This document shows positions 33,492 to 47,261 of a stretch of DNA of 64,000 nt, piece by piece; position 1 is the first letter of the stretch; every line of letters starts with the position of its first letter. The translations under genes and the position numbers were made by a program. The stretch lies in NCBI GenBank assembly GCA_024529925.1, contig JAFEUB010000785.1:186001-250000 (forward strand). The letters run 5' to 3'. This stretch comes from Ophthalmolycus amberensis (Eukaryota > Chordata > Actinopteri > Perciformes > Zoarcidae). The notes beneath the pieces were generated by a model, which was not told the origin of the DNA, did not search any database, and worked only from the letters and a program-made list of their open reading frames with translations.

Positions 33492-35928
33492 ATTAAAGCT
33501 GCAAGCAGCGATGAACGGGCCCTCGCCATGCGCGCGTCGGGGTGCCGGCGGGACTCCGGCCTGCGCGTCCGAGAACGTCCGCGACCGTCGGACGGCGCGT
33601 CCGCGAGCGAGACGTGTTTAATCCCGCGTGGACCGCCTGGTGCCGGAAATGACGCTTTGCAAATAGTCTGATGCTTCCTGTGTCCGCTGCCTGGTGCTAC
33701 AGAACGCGTGCGTCGTGTTGCTCTGTGTCAAGTGTCAACCGCGTAGTGTAAAAGTCACGTGAATCGGATGCAGTTTGTCAGAAAACGCAGATTTCCTTTC
33801 GCCAGCAGGTGGCGCTGTGAGTACTAGTGAAAATAAGCTTGTAGACATCCTCAGGCCATGAGTGGTATCAAGCATGAGAAGTTTGGGACCGTTTGGAACA
33901 AGTCCAGCTGAGTTACATCAGACATTTCCTTTAGCCAGTAGGCTTTGCAGGTTTACTGTAGCGCCCCCTCGTGGTCGAATGCAAAACAATTCTCAGGGTA
34001 TGTTACTGGATGCGATGTGCACATATACTGAATATTTTGGGAATTTAGAACAAATGGTTGAGAAGTTATGTGTATTGATATTTTGCCACGCACCTAAGAA
34101 GTGTATTGGTCCATATCTTGTAAACACAAAGAGATATCAAAAAGATTTTGATAGGTTTTGATGATCTAGATCCACTTATGATCCACAGCAAATTTCATAG
34201 AAATCGGAGCCAGCGTGTAGGAGTTATGCAAAAATGTGGTTTTTTTCCACTAAAGTCAAAATGGCTGACTTCCGGTTGGGTTTAGAGCTTAGAGCTCCAT
34301 GGGGCTTTTTTGTCCGTCTACATGTGATACATCTGTTTACCAAATGTTATACATCAAAATTTTATATATAGATAGTGAAACGTACCGCGAGGGCTGCGTC
34401 GTCGAAATATTGTATAAATTCATACAAAATTGAAAATGGCAGACTTCCGGTCGGGTTTAGAGCATGGTCCCAAGAGACTTATTTTTAAGTCTCCATAAGA
34501 TACATATGCCTACCAACTTTCATACATGTAGCTCAAACGTAGCGCTGGGGCTGCTCTTTCGAAATATTGTAGGGGGCGCTATAGAGGCAATTTAAAACGG
34601 CCAAGCCAAATAACCACATACACTATGTCTTCCTGTGACCTACGACACATGTACAAAGTTTCATGAGTTTTTGAGCATCCCAACACACTCAACCATCAGC
34701 TTCCTGTTTCATGGCGAACGATGCGTCGCCACGGCAACACCGTTCAACGAAAGCGCACAATGTTCATGATGATGCATCATCAATGTCTTAAGGCTATCCG
34801 TACCAAATTTGAGACTCATCAGGTCATCAGGCTAGGAGGAATTAAGAAAGGTATAAAATATGACATTTCCTTTAGCCAGGAGGTGGCGCTATGAGTTATT
34901 GAATTTTTTTCAATTGAAATATGTTCAAGCTTGAATGATTATCATGCATAAGAAGATTTGTGCGGATTGGATAATGTACCTTGGAGTTATAACAACTTAT
35001 AAGAATTTATTTTTTCAAAAACAGTGAGGCAAAATGGCCGCCACGCCACGTCAAGGTTCTTCGATGAAAGCGCGAGATTTTGATAACTTTTAATCACAAA
35101 GGTCTTAAGAACATCCTGAGCAAAGGAGAAGTTGATCGCATAAATTCTCTAGGAGGAGTTCGTTAAAATGCGAAGGCTGAAATTGGCAAAAAGTGGCAAA
35201 AAGGCCAACTTCGCGGGTCTGCTGTAGCGCCCCCTAGTGGTTGAATGCAAAACAATTCTCAGGATATGTTACAGCATGCGATGTGCACATATGCTGCAAG
35301 TTTTGGAATTTTGGGACAAACGGTTGAGAAGTTATGTGTATTGATATTAAGCCACGCCCCTAAGAAGTTTATTGGTCCATATCTTGGAAACGCTAAGAGG
35401 TATCAAAAAGCTTTTAATAACTTTTGATGACGTAGATCTAATAATGATCCACAACAAATATGGTAGTAATCGGACCCAGCATCTAGGAGGAGATAGAAAA
35501 AATGGGTTTTACACTAAATTCAAAATGGCGGAAAATCTAAGTAGGCGGAGCTTAGGGGTCTGATTGGCTTTTTTTAGATCTAGCGGATTGGGACATGTGG
35601 GTCAAATTTCAAGTCAATCAGACATACTGGCTGAGGGGCGTCGCCGGTCCGATTTGTAGGGGGCGCTAGAGAGCCATTTTTTTACACACACATATGCAAA
35701 TTTGGGCAGCAGAGTTTCTCCACCAGATGTGAGAGGGGTGCAAAAATGGTGAGTTTTCATGAATTCCAAGTGCCCCTACAAGCTCCATCCCCGGCAGAAT
35801 AATGACGGATTCCTCCAATTTCAATAGGGCCTTCGCGGCCCGACGTTGTCGGTGGCTCGGGCCCTAATAATCATGCCAATTTCAATAGGGCCTTCGCCAG
35901 GCCGACGTTGTCGACGGCTCGGGCCCTA
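33492..35928 (+). repeat. Array unit, class B with long head (2437 bp)
   Basis: This is the longest unit without a transposon. It combines the GCTGCAAGCAGC head with the 32-bp insertion, a class B body, and two 60-bp junction blocks (35808-35928): first the B-specific GCGGCCC form, then the common form. Sites: forward 33802-33816, B-specific reverse 33960-33974, forward 34876-34890 (CCAGGAGG), reverse 35226-35240. Confidence 0.95.
35808..35928 (+). repeat. Two ~60-bp junction blocks, B-type then common type
   Basis: The first block is the B-specific form (CCTTCGCGGCCCGACG, GTCGGTGGCTCGGG). The second is the common form (CGCCAGGCCGACG, GTCGACGGCTCGGG). This is the only place in the window where both forms are adjacent. 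Confidence 0.92.
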
Positions 35929-37920
35929 ATTAAAGCTGCGAGCAGCGATGAACGGGCCCTCGCTACGCGCGCGTCGGCGTGCCGGCGGGACTCCTGGCCT
36001 GCGCGTCCGCGAGCGAGACGTGTTTAATCCCGCGTGGACCGCCTGGTGCCGGAATTGACGCTTTGCAAACAGTCCGACGCTTCCTGCGTCCTCTGCCTGG
36101 CGCTACAGAACGCGTGCGTCGTGTTGCTCTGTGTCAAGTGTCAACCGCGTAGTGTAAAAGTCACGTGAATCGGATGCAGTTTGTCAGAAAACGCAGATTT
36201 CCTTTCGCCAGCAGGTGGCGCTGTGAGTACTAGTGAAAATAAGCTTGTAGACATCCTCAGGGCCGTGAGTGTTATCAAGCATGAGAAGTTTGGGACCGTT
36301 TGGAAGAAGTGCAGCTGAGTTACATCAGCTTTTTTCACGAGGAATCACATAAAGTAATCGCCCGCTACGGCTAAACGATTCCGTCAAATGTAAAGCTTTT
36401 AATAACTTTTAATCACAACGGTCTTGACATGGTGCTAGCAAATTTTAAAGTGGATCTGATGAAGTCCCTAGGAGGAGTTCGTTAAAGTATAGCGACAAGA
36501 AATAGGCCGAAATCGATGGAAAAATGACACATCAATCAAAATACCCGACTTCCGGTCGGGTTTAGAGCATGGTTCCAAGAGACTTATATTTAAGTCTCCA
36601 TAGGATACATGTGCGTACCAACTTTCATACATGTAGCTCAAACGTAGCGCCTGGGGCTGCTCTTTCGAAATATTGTAGGGGGCGCTATAGAGGCAATTTA
36701 AAACGGACAAGCCAAAAAAACATATACACTATGTCTTCCTGTGACCTACGACACATGTACAAAGTTTCATGAGTTTTTGAGCATCCCAACACACTCAACC
36801 ATCAGCTTCCTGTTTCATGGCGAACGATGCGTCGCCACGGCAACAGCGTTCAACGAAAGCGCACAATATTCATGATCATGCATCATCAATGTCTTAAGGC
36901 TATCCTTACCAAATTTGAGACTCATCAGGTCATCAGGCTAGGAGGAATTAAGAAAGGTATAAAATATGACATTTCCTTTAGCCAGTAGGTGGCGCTATGA
37001 GTTATTGAATTTTTTTCAATTGAAATATGTTCAAGCTTGAATGATTATCATGCATAAGAAGTTTTGTGCGGATTGGACAATGTACCTTGGAGTTATAAGA
37101 ACTTATAAGAATTGATTTTTTCCAAAACAGTGAGGCAAAATGGCCGCCACGCCACGTCAAGGTTCTTCGATGAAAGCGCGAGATTTTGATAACTTTTAAT
37201 CACAAAGGTCTTAAGAACATCCTGACCAAAGGAGAAGTTGATCGCATAAATTCTCTAGGAGGAGTTCGTTCAAATGCGAAGGCTGAAATTGCGAAAAGTG
37301 GCAAAAATGCCAACTTCGCGGGTCTAGCTGTAGCGCCCCCTAGTGGTTGAATGAAAAACAATTCTCAGGGTATGTTACAGCATGCGATGTGCACATATGC
37401 TGCAAGTTTTGGAATTTTGGGACAAACGGTTGAGAAGTTATGTGTATTGATATTAAGCCACGCCCCTAAGACGTTTATTGGTCCATATCTTGTAAACGCT
37501 AAGAGGTATCAAAAAGCTTTTAATAACTTTTGATGACGTAGATCTAATAATGATCCAGAACAAATTTGGTAGTAATCGGACCCAGCATCTAGGAGGAGAT
37601 AGAAAAAATGGGTTTTACACTAAATCCAAAATGGCGGAAAATCTAAGTAGGCGGAGCTTAGGGGTCTGAGAGGCTTTTTTTTAGATCTAGCGGATTGGGA
37701 CATGTGGGTCAAATTTCAAGTCAATCGGACATACTGGCCGAGGGGCGTCGCCGTGGCGATTTGTAGGGGGCGCTAGAGAGCCATTTTTTTTACACAGAAA
37801 GACTGCATCCATTTCAAACTCTAAGTTCGCGCAGACCTGACAAGTCCCCAAAATTTGGTGAGTTTTGGAGTATAGCAAGTCCCCCCCAAGCAGTCCCAAA
37901 CATGACAAAAGCGAATAATA
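35929..37920 (+). repeat. Array unit, class A (1992 bp)
   Basis: The head carries a one-base insertion (GACTCCTGGCCTG), shared with the unit at 39978. Sites: forward 36208-36222, forward 36982-36996, reverse 37332-37346. The ACTTCCGGT and CACGTG sites are intact. There is no 60-bp block at the 3' end. Confidence 0.95.
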
Positions 37921-39977
37921 ATTAAAGCTGCGAGCAGCGATGAACGGGCCCTCGCTACGCGCGCGTCGGCGTGCCGGCGGGACTCTGGCCTGCGCGTCCG
38001 CGAGCGAGACGTGTTTAATCCCGCGTGGACCGCCTGGTGCCGGAATTGACGCTTTGCAAACAGTCCGACGCTTCCTGCGTCCTCTGCCTGGCGCTACAGA
38101 ACGCGTGCGTCGTGTTGCTCTGTGTCAAGTGTCAACCGCGTAGTGTAAAAGTCACGTGAATCGGATGCAGTTTGTCAGAAAACGCAGATTTCCTTTCGCC
38201 AGCAGGTGGCGCTGTGAGTACTAGTGAAAATAAGCTTGTAGACATCCTCGGGCCGTGAGTGTTATCAAGCATGAGAAGTTTGGGACCGTTTGGAAGAAGT
38301 GCAGCTGAGTTACATCAGCTTTTTTCACGAGGAATCACATAAAGTAATCGCCCGCTACGGCTAAACGATTCCGTCAAAGGTAAAGCTTTTAATAACTTTT
38401 AATCACAACGGTCTTGACATGGTGCTAGCAAAATTTAAAGTGGATCTGATGAAGTCCCTAGGAGGAGTTCGTTAAAGTATAGCGACAAGAAATAGGCCGA
38501 AATCGATGGAAAAATGACACATGAATCAAAATTCCCGACTTCCGGTCGGGTTTAGAGCATGGTTCCAAGAGACTTATATTTAAGTCTCCATAGGATACAT
38601 GTGCTTACCAACTTTCATACATGTAGCTCAAACGTAGCGCCTGGGGCTGCTCTTTCGAAATATTGTAGGGGGCGCTATAGAGGCAATTTAAAACGGACAA
38701 GCCAAAAAAACATATACACTATGTCTTCCTGTGACCTACGACACATGTACAAAGTTTCATGAGTTTTTGAGCATCCCAACACACTCAACCATCAGCTTCC
38801 TGTTTCATGGAATACGATGCGTCGCCACGGCAACAGCGTTCAACGAAAGCGCACAATATTCATGATCATGCATCATCAATGTCTTAAGGCTATCCGTACC
38901 AAACTTGAGACTCATCAGGTCATCAGGCTAGGAGGTATAAAGAAAAGTATAAAATATGACATTTCCTTTCGCCAGTAGGTGGCGCTATGAGGTATTGAAT
39001 TTTTTTCAATTGAAATATGTTCAAGCTTGATGTAGCATCATGCAAAAGAAGTTTTATGCGGATTGCATAATGTACCTTGGAGTTATAAGAACTTATAAGA
39101 ATTGATTTTTTCCAAAACAGTGAGGCAAAATGGCCGCCACGCCACGTCAAGGTTCTTCGATGAAAGCGCGAGATTTTGATAACTTTTAATCACAAAGGTC
39201 TTAAGAACAATCCTGACCAAAGGAGAAGTTGATCGCATAAATTCTCTAGGAGGAGTTCGTTCAAATGCGAAGGCTGAAATCTGCAAAAAGTGGCAAAAAT
39301 GCCAACTTCGCGGGTTTGCTGTAGCGCCCCCTAGTGGTCGAATGAAAAACAATTCTCAGGGTATGTTCCAGCATGCGATGTGCACATATGCTGCAAGTTT
39401 TGGAATTTTAGGACAAACGGTTGAGAAGTTATGTGTATTGATATTAAGCCACGCCCCTAAGAAGTTTATTGGTCCATATCTTGTAAACGCTAAGAGGTAT
39501 CAAAAAGCTTTTAATAACTTTTGATGACGTAGCTCTAATAATGATCCAGAACAAATTTGGTAGTAATCGGACCCAGCATCTAGGAGGAGATAGAAAAAAT
39601 GGGTTTTACACTAAATTCAAAATGGCGGAAAATCTAAGTAGGCGGAGCTTAGGGGTCTGAGAGGCTTTTATTTAGATCTAGCGGATTGGGACATGTGGGT
39701 CAAATTTCAAGTAAATCGGAGATACTGGCCGAGGGGCGTCGCCGTGGCGATTTGTAGGGGGCGCTAGAGAGCCATTTTTTTTCACAGAAAGATGCATCCA
39801 TTGTCAGATGGCTATTTTCACCAAGCCTGACAAGTCCCCAAAATTTGGTGAGTTTTGGAGTACAGCAAGTCCCCCCCAAGCAGTCCCAAAGATTAAAAAT
39901 AAGATAATAATAATAATACCCCAGCCAATTTCAATAGGGCCTTCGCCAGGCCGACGTTGTCGACGGCTCGGGCCCTA
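37921..39977 (+). repeat. Array unit, class A (2057 bp)
   Basis: Sites: forward 38199-38213, forward 38972-38986, reverse 39323-39337. The tail is a hybrid of the two common forms (CAGAAAGATGCATCC followed by CAGATGGCTATTTTC). One 60-bp block is at about 39918-39977. Confidence 0.95.
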
Positions 39978-42034
39978 ATTAAAGCTGCGAGCAGCGATGA
40001 ACGGGCCCTCGCTACGCGCGCGTCGGCGTGCCGGCGGGACTCCTGGCCTGCGCGTCCGCGAGCGAGACGTGTTTAATCCCGCGTGGACCGCCTGGTGCCG
40101 GAATTGACGCTTTGCAAACAGTCCGACGCTTCCTGCGTCCTCTGCCTGGCGCTACAGAACGCGTGCGTCGTGTTGCTCTGTGTCAAGTGTCAACCGCGTA
40201 GTGTAAAAGTCACGTGAATCGGATGCAGTTTGTCAGAAAACGCAGATTTCCTTTCGCCAGCAGGTGGCGCTGTGAGTACTAGTGAAAATAAGCTTGTAGA
40301 CATCCTCGGGCCGTGAGTGTTATCAAGCATGAGAAGTTTGGGACCGTTTGGAAGAAGTGCAGCTGAGTTACATCAGCTTTTTTCACGAGGAATCACATAA
40401 AGTAATCGCCCGCTACGGCTAAACGATTCCGTCAAATGTAAAGCTTTTAATAACTTTTAATCACAACGGTCTTGACATGGTGCTAGCAAATTTTAAAGTG
40501 GATCTGATGAAGTCCCTAGGAGGAGTTCGTTAAAGTATAGCGACTAGAAATAGGCCGAAATCGATGGAAAAATGACACATGAATCAAAATTCCCGACTTC
40601 CGGTCGGGTTTAGAGCATGGTTCCAAGAGACTTATATTTAAGTCTCCATAGGATACATGTGCGTACCAACTTTCATACATGTAGCTCAAACGTAGCGCCG
40701 GGGCTGCTCTTTCGAAATATTGTAGGGGGCGCTATAGAGGCAATTTAAAACGGACAAGCCAAAAAAACATATACACTATGTCTTCCTGTGACCTACGACA
40801 CATGTACAAAGTTTCATGAGTTTTTGAGCATCCCAACACACTCAACCATCAGCTTCCTGTTTCATGGCGAACGATGCGTCGCCACGGCAACACCGTTCAA
40901 CGAAAGCGCACAATATTCATGATGATGCATCATCAATGTCTTAAGGCTATCCTTACCAAATTTGAGACTCATCAGGTCATCCTGGCTAGGAGGAATTAAG
41001 AAAGGTATAAAATATGACATTTCCTTTAGCCAGTAGGTGGCGCTATGAGTTATTGAATTTTTTTCAATTGAAATATGTTCAAGCTTGAATGATTATCATG
41101 CATAAGAAGTTTTGTGCGGATTGGATAATGTACCTTGGAGTTATAAGAACTTATAAGAATTGATTTTTTCCAAAACAGTGAGGCAAAATGGCCGCCACGC
41201 CACGTCAAGGTTCTTCGATGAAAGCGCGAGATTTTGATAACTTTTAATCACAAAGGTCTTAAGAACATCCTGACCAAAGGAGAAGTTGATCGCATAAATT
41301 CTCTAGGAGGAGTTCGTTCAAATGCGAAGGCTGAAATCGGCAAAAAGTGGCAAAAATGCCAACTTCGCGGGTCTACTGTAGCGCCCCCTAGTGGTTGAAT
41401 GCAAAACAATTCTCAGGGTATGTTACAGCATGCGATGTGCACATATGCTGCAAGTTTTGGAATTTTAGGGACAAACGGTTGAGAAGTTATGTGTATTGAT
41501 ATTAAGCCACGCCCCTAAGAAGTTTATTGGTCCATATCTTGTAAACGCTAAGAGGTATCAAAAAGCTTTTAATAACTTTTGATGACGTAGCTCTAATAAT
41601 GATCCACAACAAATTTGGTAGTAATCGGACCCAGCATCTAGGAGGAGATAGAAAAAATGGGTTTTACACTAAATCCAAAATGGCGGAAAATCTAAGTAGG
41701 CGGAGCTTAGGGGTCTGAGAGGCTTTTTTTTAGATCTAGCGGATTGGGACATGTGGGTCAAATTTCAAGTCAATCGGACATACTGGCCGAGGGGCGTCGC
41801 CGGGCCGATTTGTAGGGGGCGCTAGAGAGCCATTTTTTTACACACACATATGCAAATTTGGGCAGCAGAGTTTCTACACCAGATCTGAGAGGGGTGCAAA
41901 AATGGTGAGTTTTCATAAATTCCAAGTACCCCTACAAGCTCCATCCCCACAAAAATATAGATCAGAATAATAATACCCCAGCCAATTTCAAGAGGGCCTT
42001 CGCCAGGCCGACGTTGTCGACGGCTCGGGCCCTA
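39978..42034 (+). repeat. Array unit, class A (2057 bp)
   Basis: Sites: forward 40257-40271, forward 41030-41044, reverse 41380-41394. The 60-codon frame that starts at 41399 is shifted by an extra G near 41468-41470, which is direct evidence against a maintained protein. One 60-bp block is at about 41975-42034. Confidence 0.95.
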
Positions 42035-44079
42035 ATTAAAGCTGCGAGCAGCGATGAACGGGCCCTCGCTACGCGCGCGTCGGCGTGCCGGCGGGACTCT
42101 GGCCTGCGCGTCCGCGAGCGAGACGTGTTTAATCCCGCGTGGACCGCCTGGTGCCGGAATTGACGCTTTGCAAACAGTCCGACGCTTCCTGCGTCCTCTG
42201 CCTGGCGCTACAGAACGCGTGCGTCGTGTTGCTCTGTGTCAAGCGTGAACTGCGTAGTGTAAATGGGATGCAGTTTGTCAGAAAACGCAGATTTCCTTTC
42301 GCCAGCAGGTGGCGCTGTGAGTACTAGTGAAAATAAGCTTGTAGACATCCTCAGGCCGTGAGTGTTATCAAGCATGAGAAGTTTGGGACCGTTTGGAAGA
42401 AGTGCAGCTGAGTTACATCAGCTTTTTTCACGAGGAATCACATAAAGTAATCGCCCGCTACGGCTAAACGATTCCGTCAAATGTAAAGCTTTTAATAACT
42501 TTTAATCACAACGGTCTTGACATGGTGCGAGCAAATTTTAAAGTGGATCTGATGAAGTCCCTAGGAGGAGTTCGTTAAAGTATAGCGACAAGAAATAGGC
42601 CGAAATCGATGGAAAAATGACACATCAATCAAAATTCCCGACTTCCGGTCGGGTTTAGAGCATGGTTCCAAGAGACTTATATTTAAGTCTCCATAGGATA
42701 CATGTGCGTACCAACTTTCATACATGTAGCTCAAACGTAGCGCCGGGGCTGCTCTTTCGAAATATTGTAGGGGGCGCTATAGAGGCAATTTAAAACGGAC
42801 AAGCCAAAAAAACATATACACTATGTCTTCCTGTGACCTACGACACATGTACAAAGTTTCATGAGTTTTTGAGCATCCCAACACACTCAACCATCAGCTT
42901 CCTGTTTCATGGCGAACGATGCGTCGCCACGGCAACAGCGTTCAACGAAAGCGCACAATATTCATGATCATGCATCATCAATGTCTTAAGGCTATCCTTA
43001 CTAAATTTGAGACTCATCAGGTCATCAGGCTAGGAGGAATTAAGAAAGGTATAAAATATGACATTTCCTTTAGCCAGTAGGTGGCGCTATGAGGTATTGA
43101 ATTTTTTTCAATTGAAATATGTTCAAGCTTGAATGTAGTATCATGCATAAGAAGTTTTGTGCGGATTGGACAATGTACCTTGGAGTTATAAGAACTTATA
43201 AGAATTGATTTTTTCCAAAACAGTGAGGCAAAATGGCCGCCACGCCACGTCAAGGTTCTTCGATGAAAGCGCGAGATTTTGATAACTTTTAATCACAAAG
43301 GTCTTAAGAACATCCTGACCAAAGGAGAAGTTGATCGCATAAATTCTCTAGGAGGAGTTCGTTCAAATGCGAAGGCTGAAATCTGGCGAAAAGTGGCAAA
43401 AATGCCAACTTCGCGGGTCTACTGTAGCGCCCCCTAGTGGTTGAATGCAAAACAATTCTCAGGGTATGTTACAGCATGCGATGTGCACATATGCTGCAAG
43501 TTTTGGAATTTTGGGACAAACGGTTGAGAAGTTATGTGTATTGATATTAAGCCACGCCCCTAAGAAGTTTATTGGTCCATATCTTGTAAACGCTAAGAGG
43601 TATCAAAAAGCTTTTAATAACTTTTGATGACGTAGCTCTAATAATGATCCACAACAAATTTGGTAGTAATCGGACCCAGCATCTAGGAGGAGATAGAAAA
43701 AATGGGTTTTACACTAAATTCCAAAATGGCGGAAAATCTAAGTAGGCGGAGCTTAGGGGTCTGAGAGGATTTTTTGTAGATCTATATTGATTGGGCATGT
43801 GGGTCGAATTTCAAGTAAATCGGGCATACTTGCCGAGGGGGCTGACCGGTCCGAATTGAAGGGGGCGCTAGAGAGCCATTTTTTTACACACAAATATGCA
43901 AATTTGGGCAGCAGAGTTTCTACCTCAGATCTGAGAGGGGTGCAAAAATCGTGAGTTTTCATGCATTCCAAGTACCCCTACAAGCTCCCTCCCCACAAAA
44001 ATAAAAGTAAATAATAATAACCCCTGCCAATTTCAATAGGGCCTTCGCCAGGCCGACGTTGTCGACGGCTCGGGCCCTA
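42035..44079 (+). repeat. Array unit, class A with short head (2045 bp)
   Basis: The head lacks the ACGT-core site. Sites: forward 42302-42316, forward 43074-43088, reverse 43426-43440. The right part has the rare ATATTGATTGGGCATGTGG variant otherwise seen only in the first two units of the window, 40 kb away. That suggests long-distance exchange or block duplication. One 60-bp block is at about 44020-44079. Confidence 0.95.
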
Positions 44080-46071
44080 ATTAAAGCTGCGAGCAGCGAT
44101 GAACGGGCCCTCGCCATGCGCGCGTCGGCGTGCCGGCGGGACTCTGGCCTGCGCGTCCGCGAGCGAGACGTGTTTAATCCCGCGTGGACCGCCTGGTGCC
44201 GGAATTGACGCTTTGCAAACAGTCCGACGCTTCCTGCGTCCTCTGCCTGGCGCTACAGAACGCGTGCGTCGTGTTGCTCTGTGTCAAGTGTCAACCGCGT
44301 AGTGTAAAAGTGACGTAAATCGGATGCAGTTTGTCAGAAAACGCAGATTTCCTTTCGCCAGCAGGTGGCGCTGTGAGTACTAGTGAAAATAAGCTTGTAG
44401 ACATCCTCAGGCCGTGAGTGTTATCAAGCATGAGAAGTTTGGGACCGTTTGGAAGAAGTGCAGCTGAGTTACATCAGCTTTTTTCACGAGGAATCACATA
44501 AAGTAATCGCCCGCTACGGCTAAACGATTCCGTCAAATGTAAAGCTTTTAATAACTTTTAATCACAACGGTCTTGACATGGTGCTAGCAAATTTTAAAGT
44601 GGATCTGATGAAGTCCCTAGGAGGAGTTCGTTAAAGTATAGCGACAAGAAATAGGCCGAAATCGATGGAAAAATGACACATCAATCAAAATACCCGACTT
44701 CCGGTCGGGTTTAGAGCATGGTTCCAAGAGACTTATATTTAAGTCTCCATAGGATACATGTGCGTACCAACTTTCATACATGTAGCTCAAACGTAGCGCC
44801 GGGGCTGCTCTTTCGAAATATTGTAGGGGGCGCTATAGAGGCAATTTAAAACGGACAAGCCAAAAAAACATATACACTATGTCTTCCTGTGACCTACGAC
44901 ACATGTACAAAGTTTCATGAGTTTTTGAGCATCCCAACACACTCAACCATCAGCTTCCTGTTTCATGGCGAACGATGCGTCGCCACGGCAACACCGTTCA
45001 ACGAAAGCGCACAATATTCATGATCATGCATCATCAATGTCTTAAGGCTATCCTTACCAAATTTGAGACTCATCAGGTCATCAGGCTAGGAGGAATTAAG
45101 AAAGGTATAAAATATGACATTTCCTTTAGCCAGTAGGTGGCGCTATGAGTTATTGAATTTTTTTCAATTGAAATATGTTCAAGCTGGAATGATCATCATG
45201 CATAAGAAATTTTGTGCGGATTGCATAATGTACCTTGGAGTTATAACAACTTATACAAATTCGTTTTTTCAAAAACAGTGAGGCAAAATGGCCGCCACGC
45301 CACGTCAAGGTTCTTCGATGAAAGCGCGAGATTTTCATAACTCATAATCACAAAGGTCTTAAGAACATCCTGACCAAAGGAGAAGTTGATCGCATAAATT
45401 CTCTAGGAGGAGTTCGTTCAAATGCGAAGGCTGAAATTGCGAAAAGTGGCAAAAATGCCAACTTCGCGGGTCTACTGTAGCGCCCCCTAGTGGTTGAATG
45501 AAAAACAATTCTCAGGGTATGTACAGCATGCGATGTGCACATATGCTGCAAGTTTTGGAATTTTAGGACCAACGGTTGAGAAGTTATGTGTATTGATATT
45601 AAGCCACGCCCCTAAGAAGTTTATTGGTCCATATCTTGTAAACGGTAAGAGGTATCAAAAAGCTTTTAATAACTTTTGATGACGTAGCATCTAATAATGA
45701 TCCAAAACAAATTTGGTAGTAATCGGACCCAGCATCTAGGAGGAGATAGAAAAAATGGGTTTTACACTAAATCCAAAATGGCGGAAAATCTAAGTAGGCG
45801 GAGCTTAGGGGTCTGAGAGGCTTTTTTTTAGATCTAGCGGATTCGGACATGTGGGTCAAATTTCAAGTAAATCGGAGATACTGGCCGAGGGGCGTCGCCG
45901 TGGCGATTTGTAGGGGGCGCTAGAGAGCCATTTTTTTACACACAAATATGCAAATTTGGGCCGCATGGGATTTACGCGAGATCTGAAAGGTGTCCAACTT
46001 TGGTGAGTTTTCATGCATGGCAAGTACCCCTACTAGGTCCATCCTCAGAAAAATAAGAATCACAAAAAAGA
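44080..46071 (+). repeat. Array unit, class A (1992 bp)
   Basis: The head site is TGACGTAA. Sites: forward 44358-44372, forward 45130-45144, reverse 45479-45493. The 60-codon frame from 45498 loses one T near 45522 and is frameshifted. The tail is a diverged form (GGGCCGCATGGGATTTACGC). There is no 60-bp block. Confidence 0.95.
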
Positions 46072-46959
46072 ATTAAAGCTGCGAGCAGCGATGAACGGGC
46101 CCTCGCCATGCGCGCGTCGGCGTGCCGGCGGGACTCTGGCCTGCGCGTCCGCGAGCGAGACGTGTTTAATCCCGCGTGGACCGCCTGGTGCCGGAATTGA
46201 CGCTTTGCAAACAGTCCGACGCTTCCTGCGTCCTCTGCCTGGCGCTACAGAACGTGTGCGTCGTGTTGCTCTGTGTCAAGTGTCAACCGCGTAGTGTAAA
46301 AGTCACGTGAATCGGATGCAGTTTGTCAGAAAACGCAGATTTCCTTTCGCCAGCAGGTGGCGCTGTGAGTACTAGTGAAAATAAGCTTGTAGACATCCTC
46401 GGGCCGTGAGTGTTATCAAGCATGAGAAGTTTGGGACCGTTTGGAAGAAGTGCAGCTGAGTTACATCAGCTTTTTTCACGAGGAATCACATAAAGTAATC
46501 GCCCGCTACGGCTAAACGATTCCGTTAAACGTAAAGCTTTTAATAACTTTTAATCACAACGGTCTTGACATGGTAGTAGCACAATTTAAAGTGGATCTGA
46601 TGAAGTCCCTAGGAGGAGTTCGTTAAAGTATAGCGACAAGAAATAGGCCGAAATCGATGGAAAAATGACACATCAATCAAAATACCCGACTTCCGGTCGG
46701 GTTTAGAGCATGGTTCCAAGAGACTTATATTTAAGTCTCCATAGGATACATGTGCGTACCAACTTTCATACATGTAGCTCAAACGTAGCGCCGGGGCTGC
46801 TCTTTCGAAATCTTGTAGGGGGCGCTATAGAGGCAATTTAAAACGGCCAAGCCAAAAAACCACATACACTATGTCTTCCTATGACCTACGACACATGTAC
46901 AAAGTTTCATGAGTTTCTGAGCATCCCAACACACTCAACCATCAGCTTCCTGTTTCATA

Positions 46960-46984
46960 GATAAGATAAGATAAGATAAGATAA
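46960..46984 (-). repeat. LINE 3' tail, (TTATC)5
   Basis: Five copies of GATAA on the plus strand (TTATC on the element strand) lie directly at the junction with array sequence. This marks the 3' terminus of the LINE, so the element inserted antisense to the array units. Confidence 0.9.
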
Positions 46985-47151
46985 TCCTTTATTAGTCCCT
47001 CAGTGGGGAAATTACAGGATTACAGCAGCATTGCTCACAAGTAATAAAAATCAAGATAAAAATCAAGTAATATAATAAACTAAACAGTAAACAGTAGAAC
47101 AGTAATAAAATAAGACAGTAAGAAGAGTATTAGATATACTAAATATGCCAG

Positions 47152-47188
47152 TATATACAGAATATACAGAATATACAGAATATACAGG
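47152..47188. repeat. 9-bp tandem repeat (TATACAGAA)x4
   Basis: About four copies of TATACAGAA lie within the A/T-rich LINE 3' region, the last copy diverging to TATACAGGC. Confidence 0.85.
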
Positions 47189-47261
47189 CGGATCAGGTAA
47201 ATACTTAAACGTATTGGATATTGCACGGATTAGATAAGATATTGCACCAGGTGAATGAATT

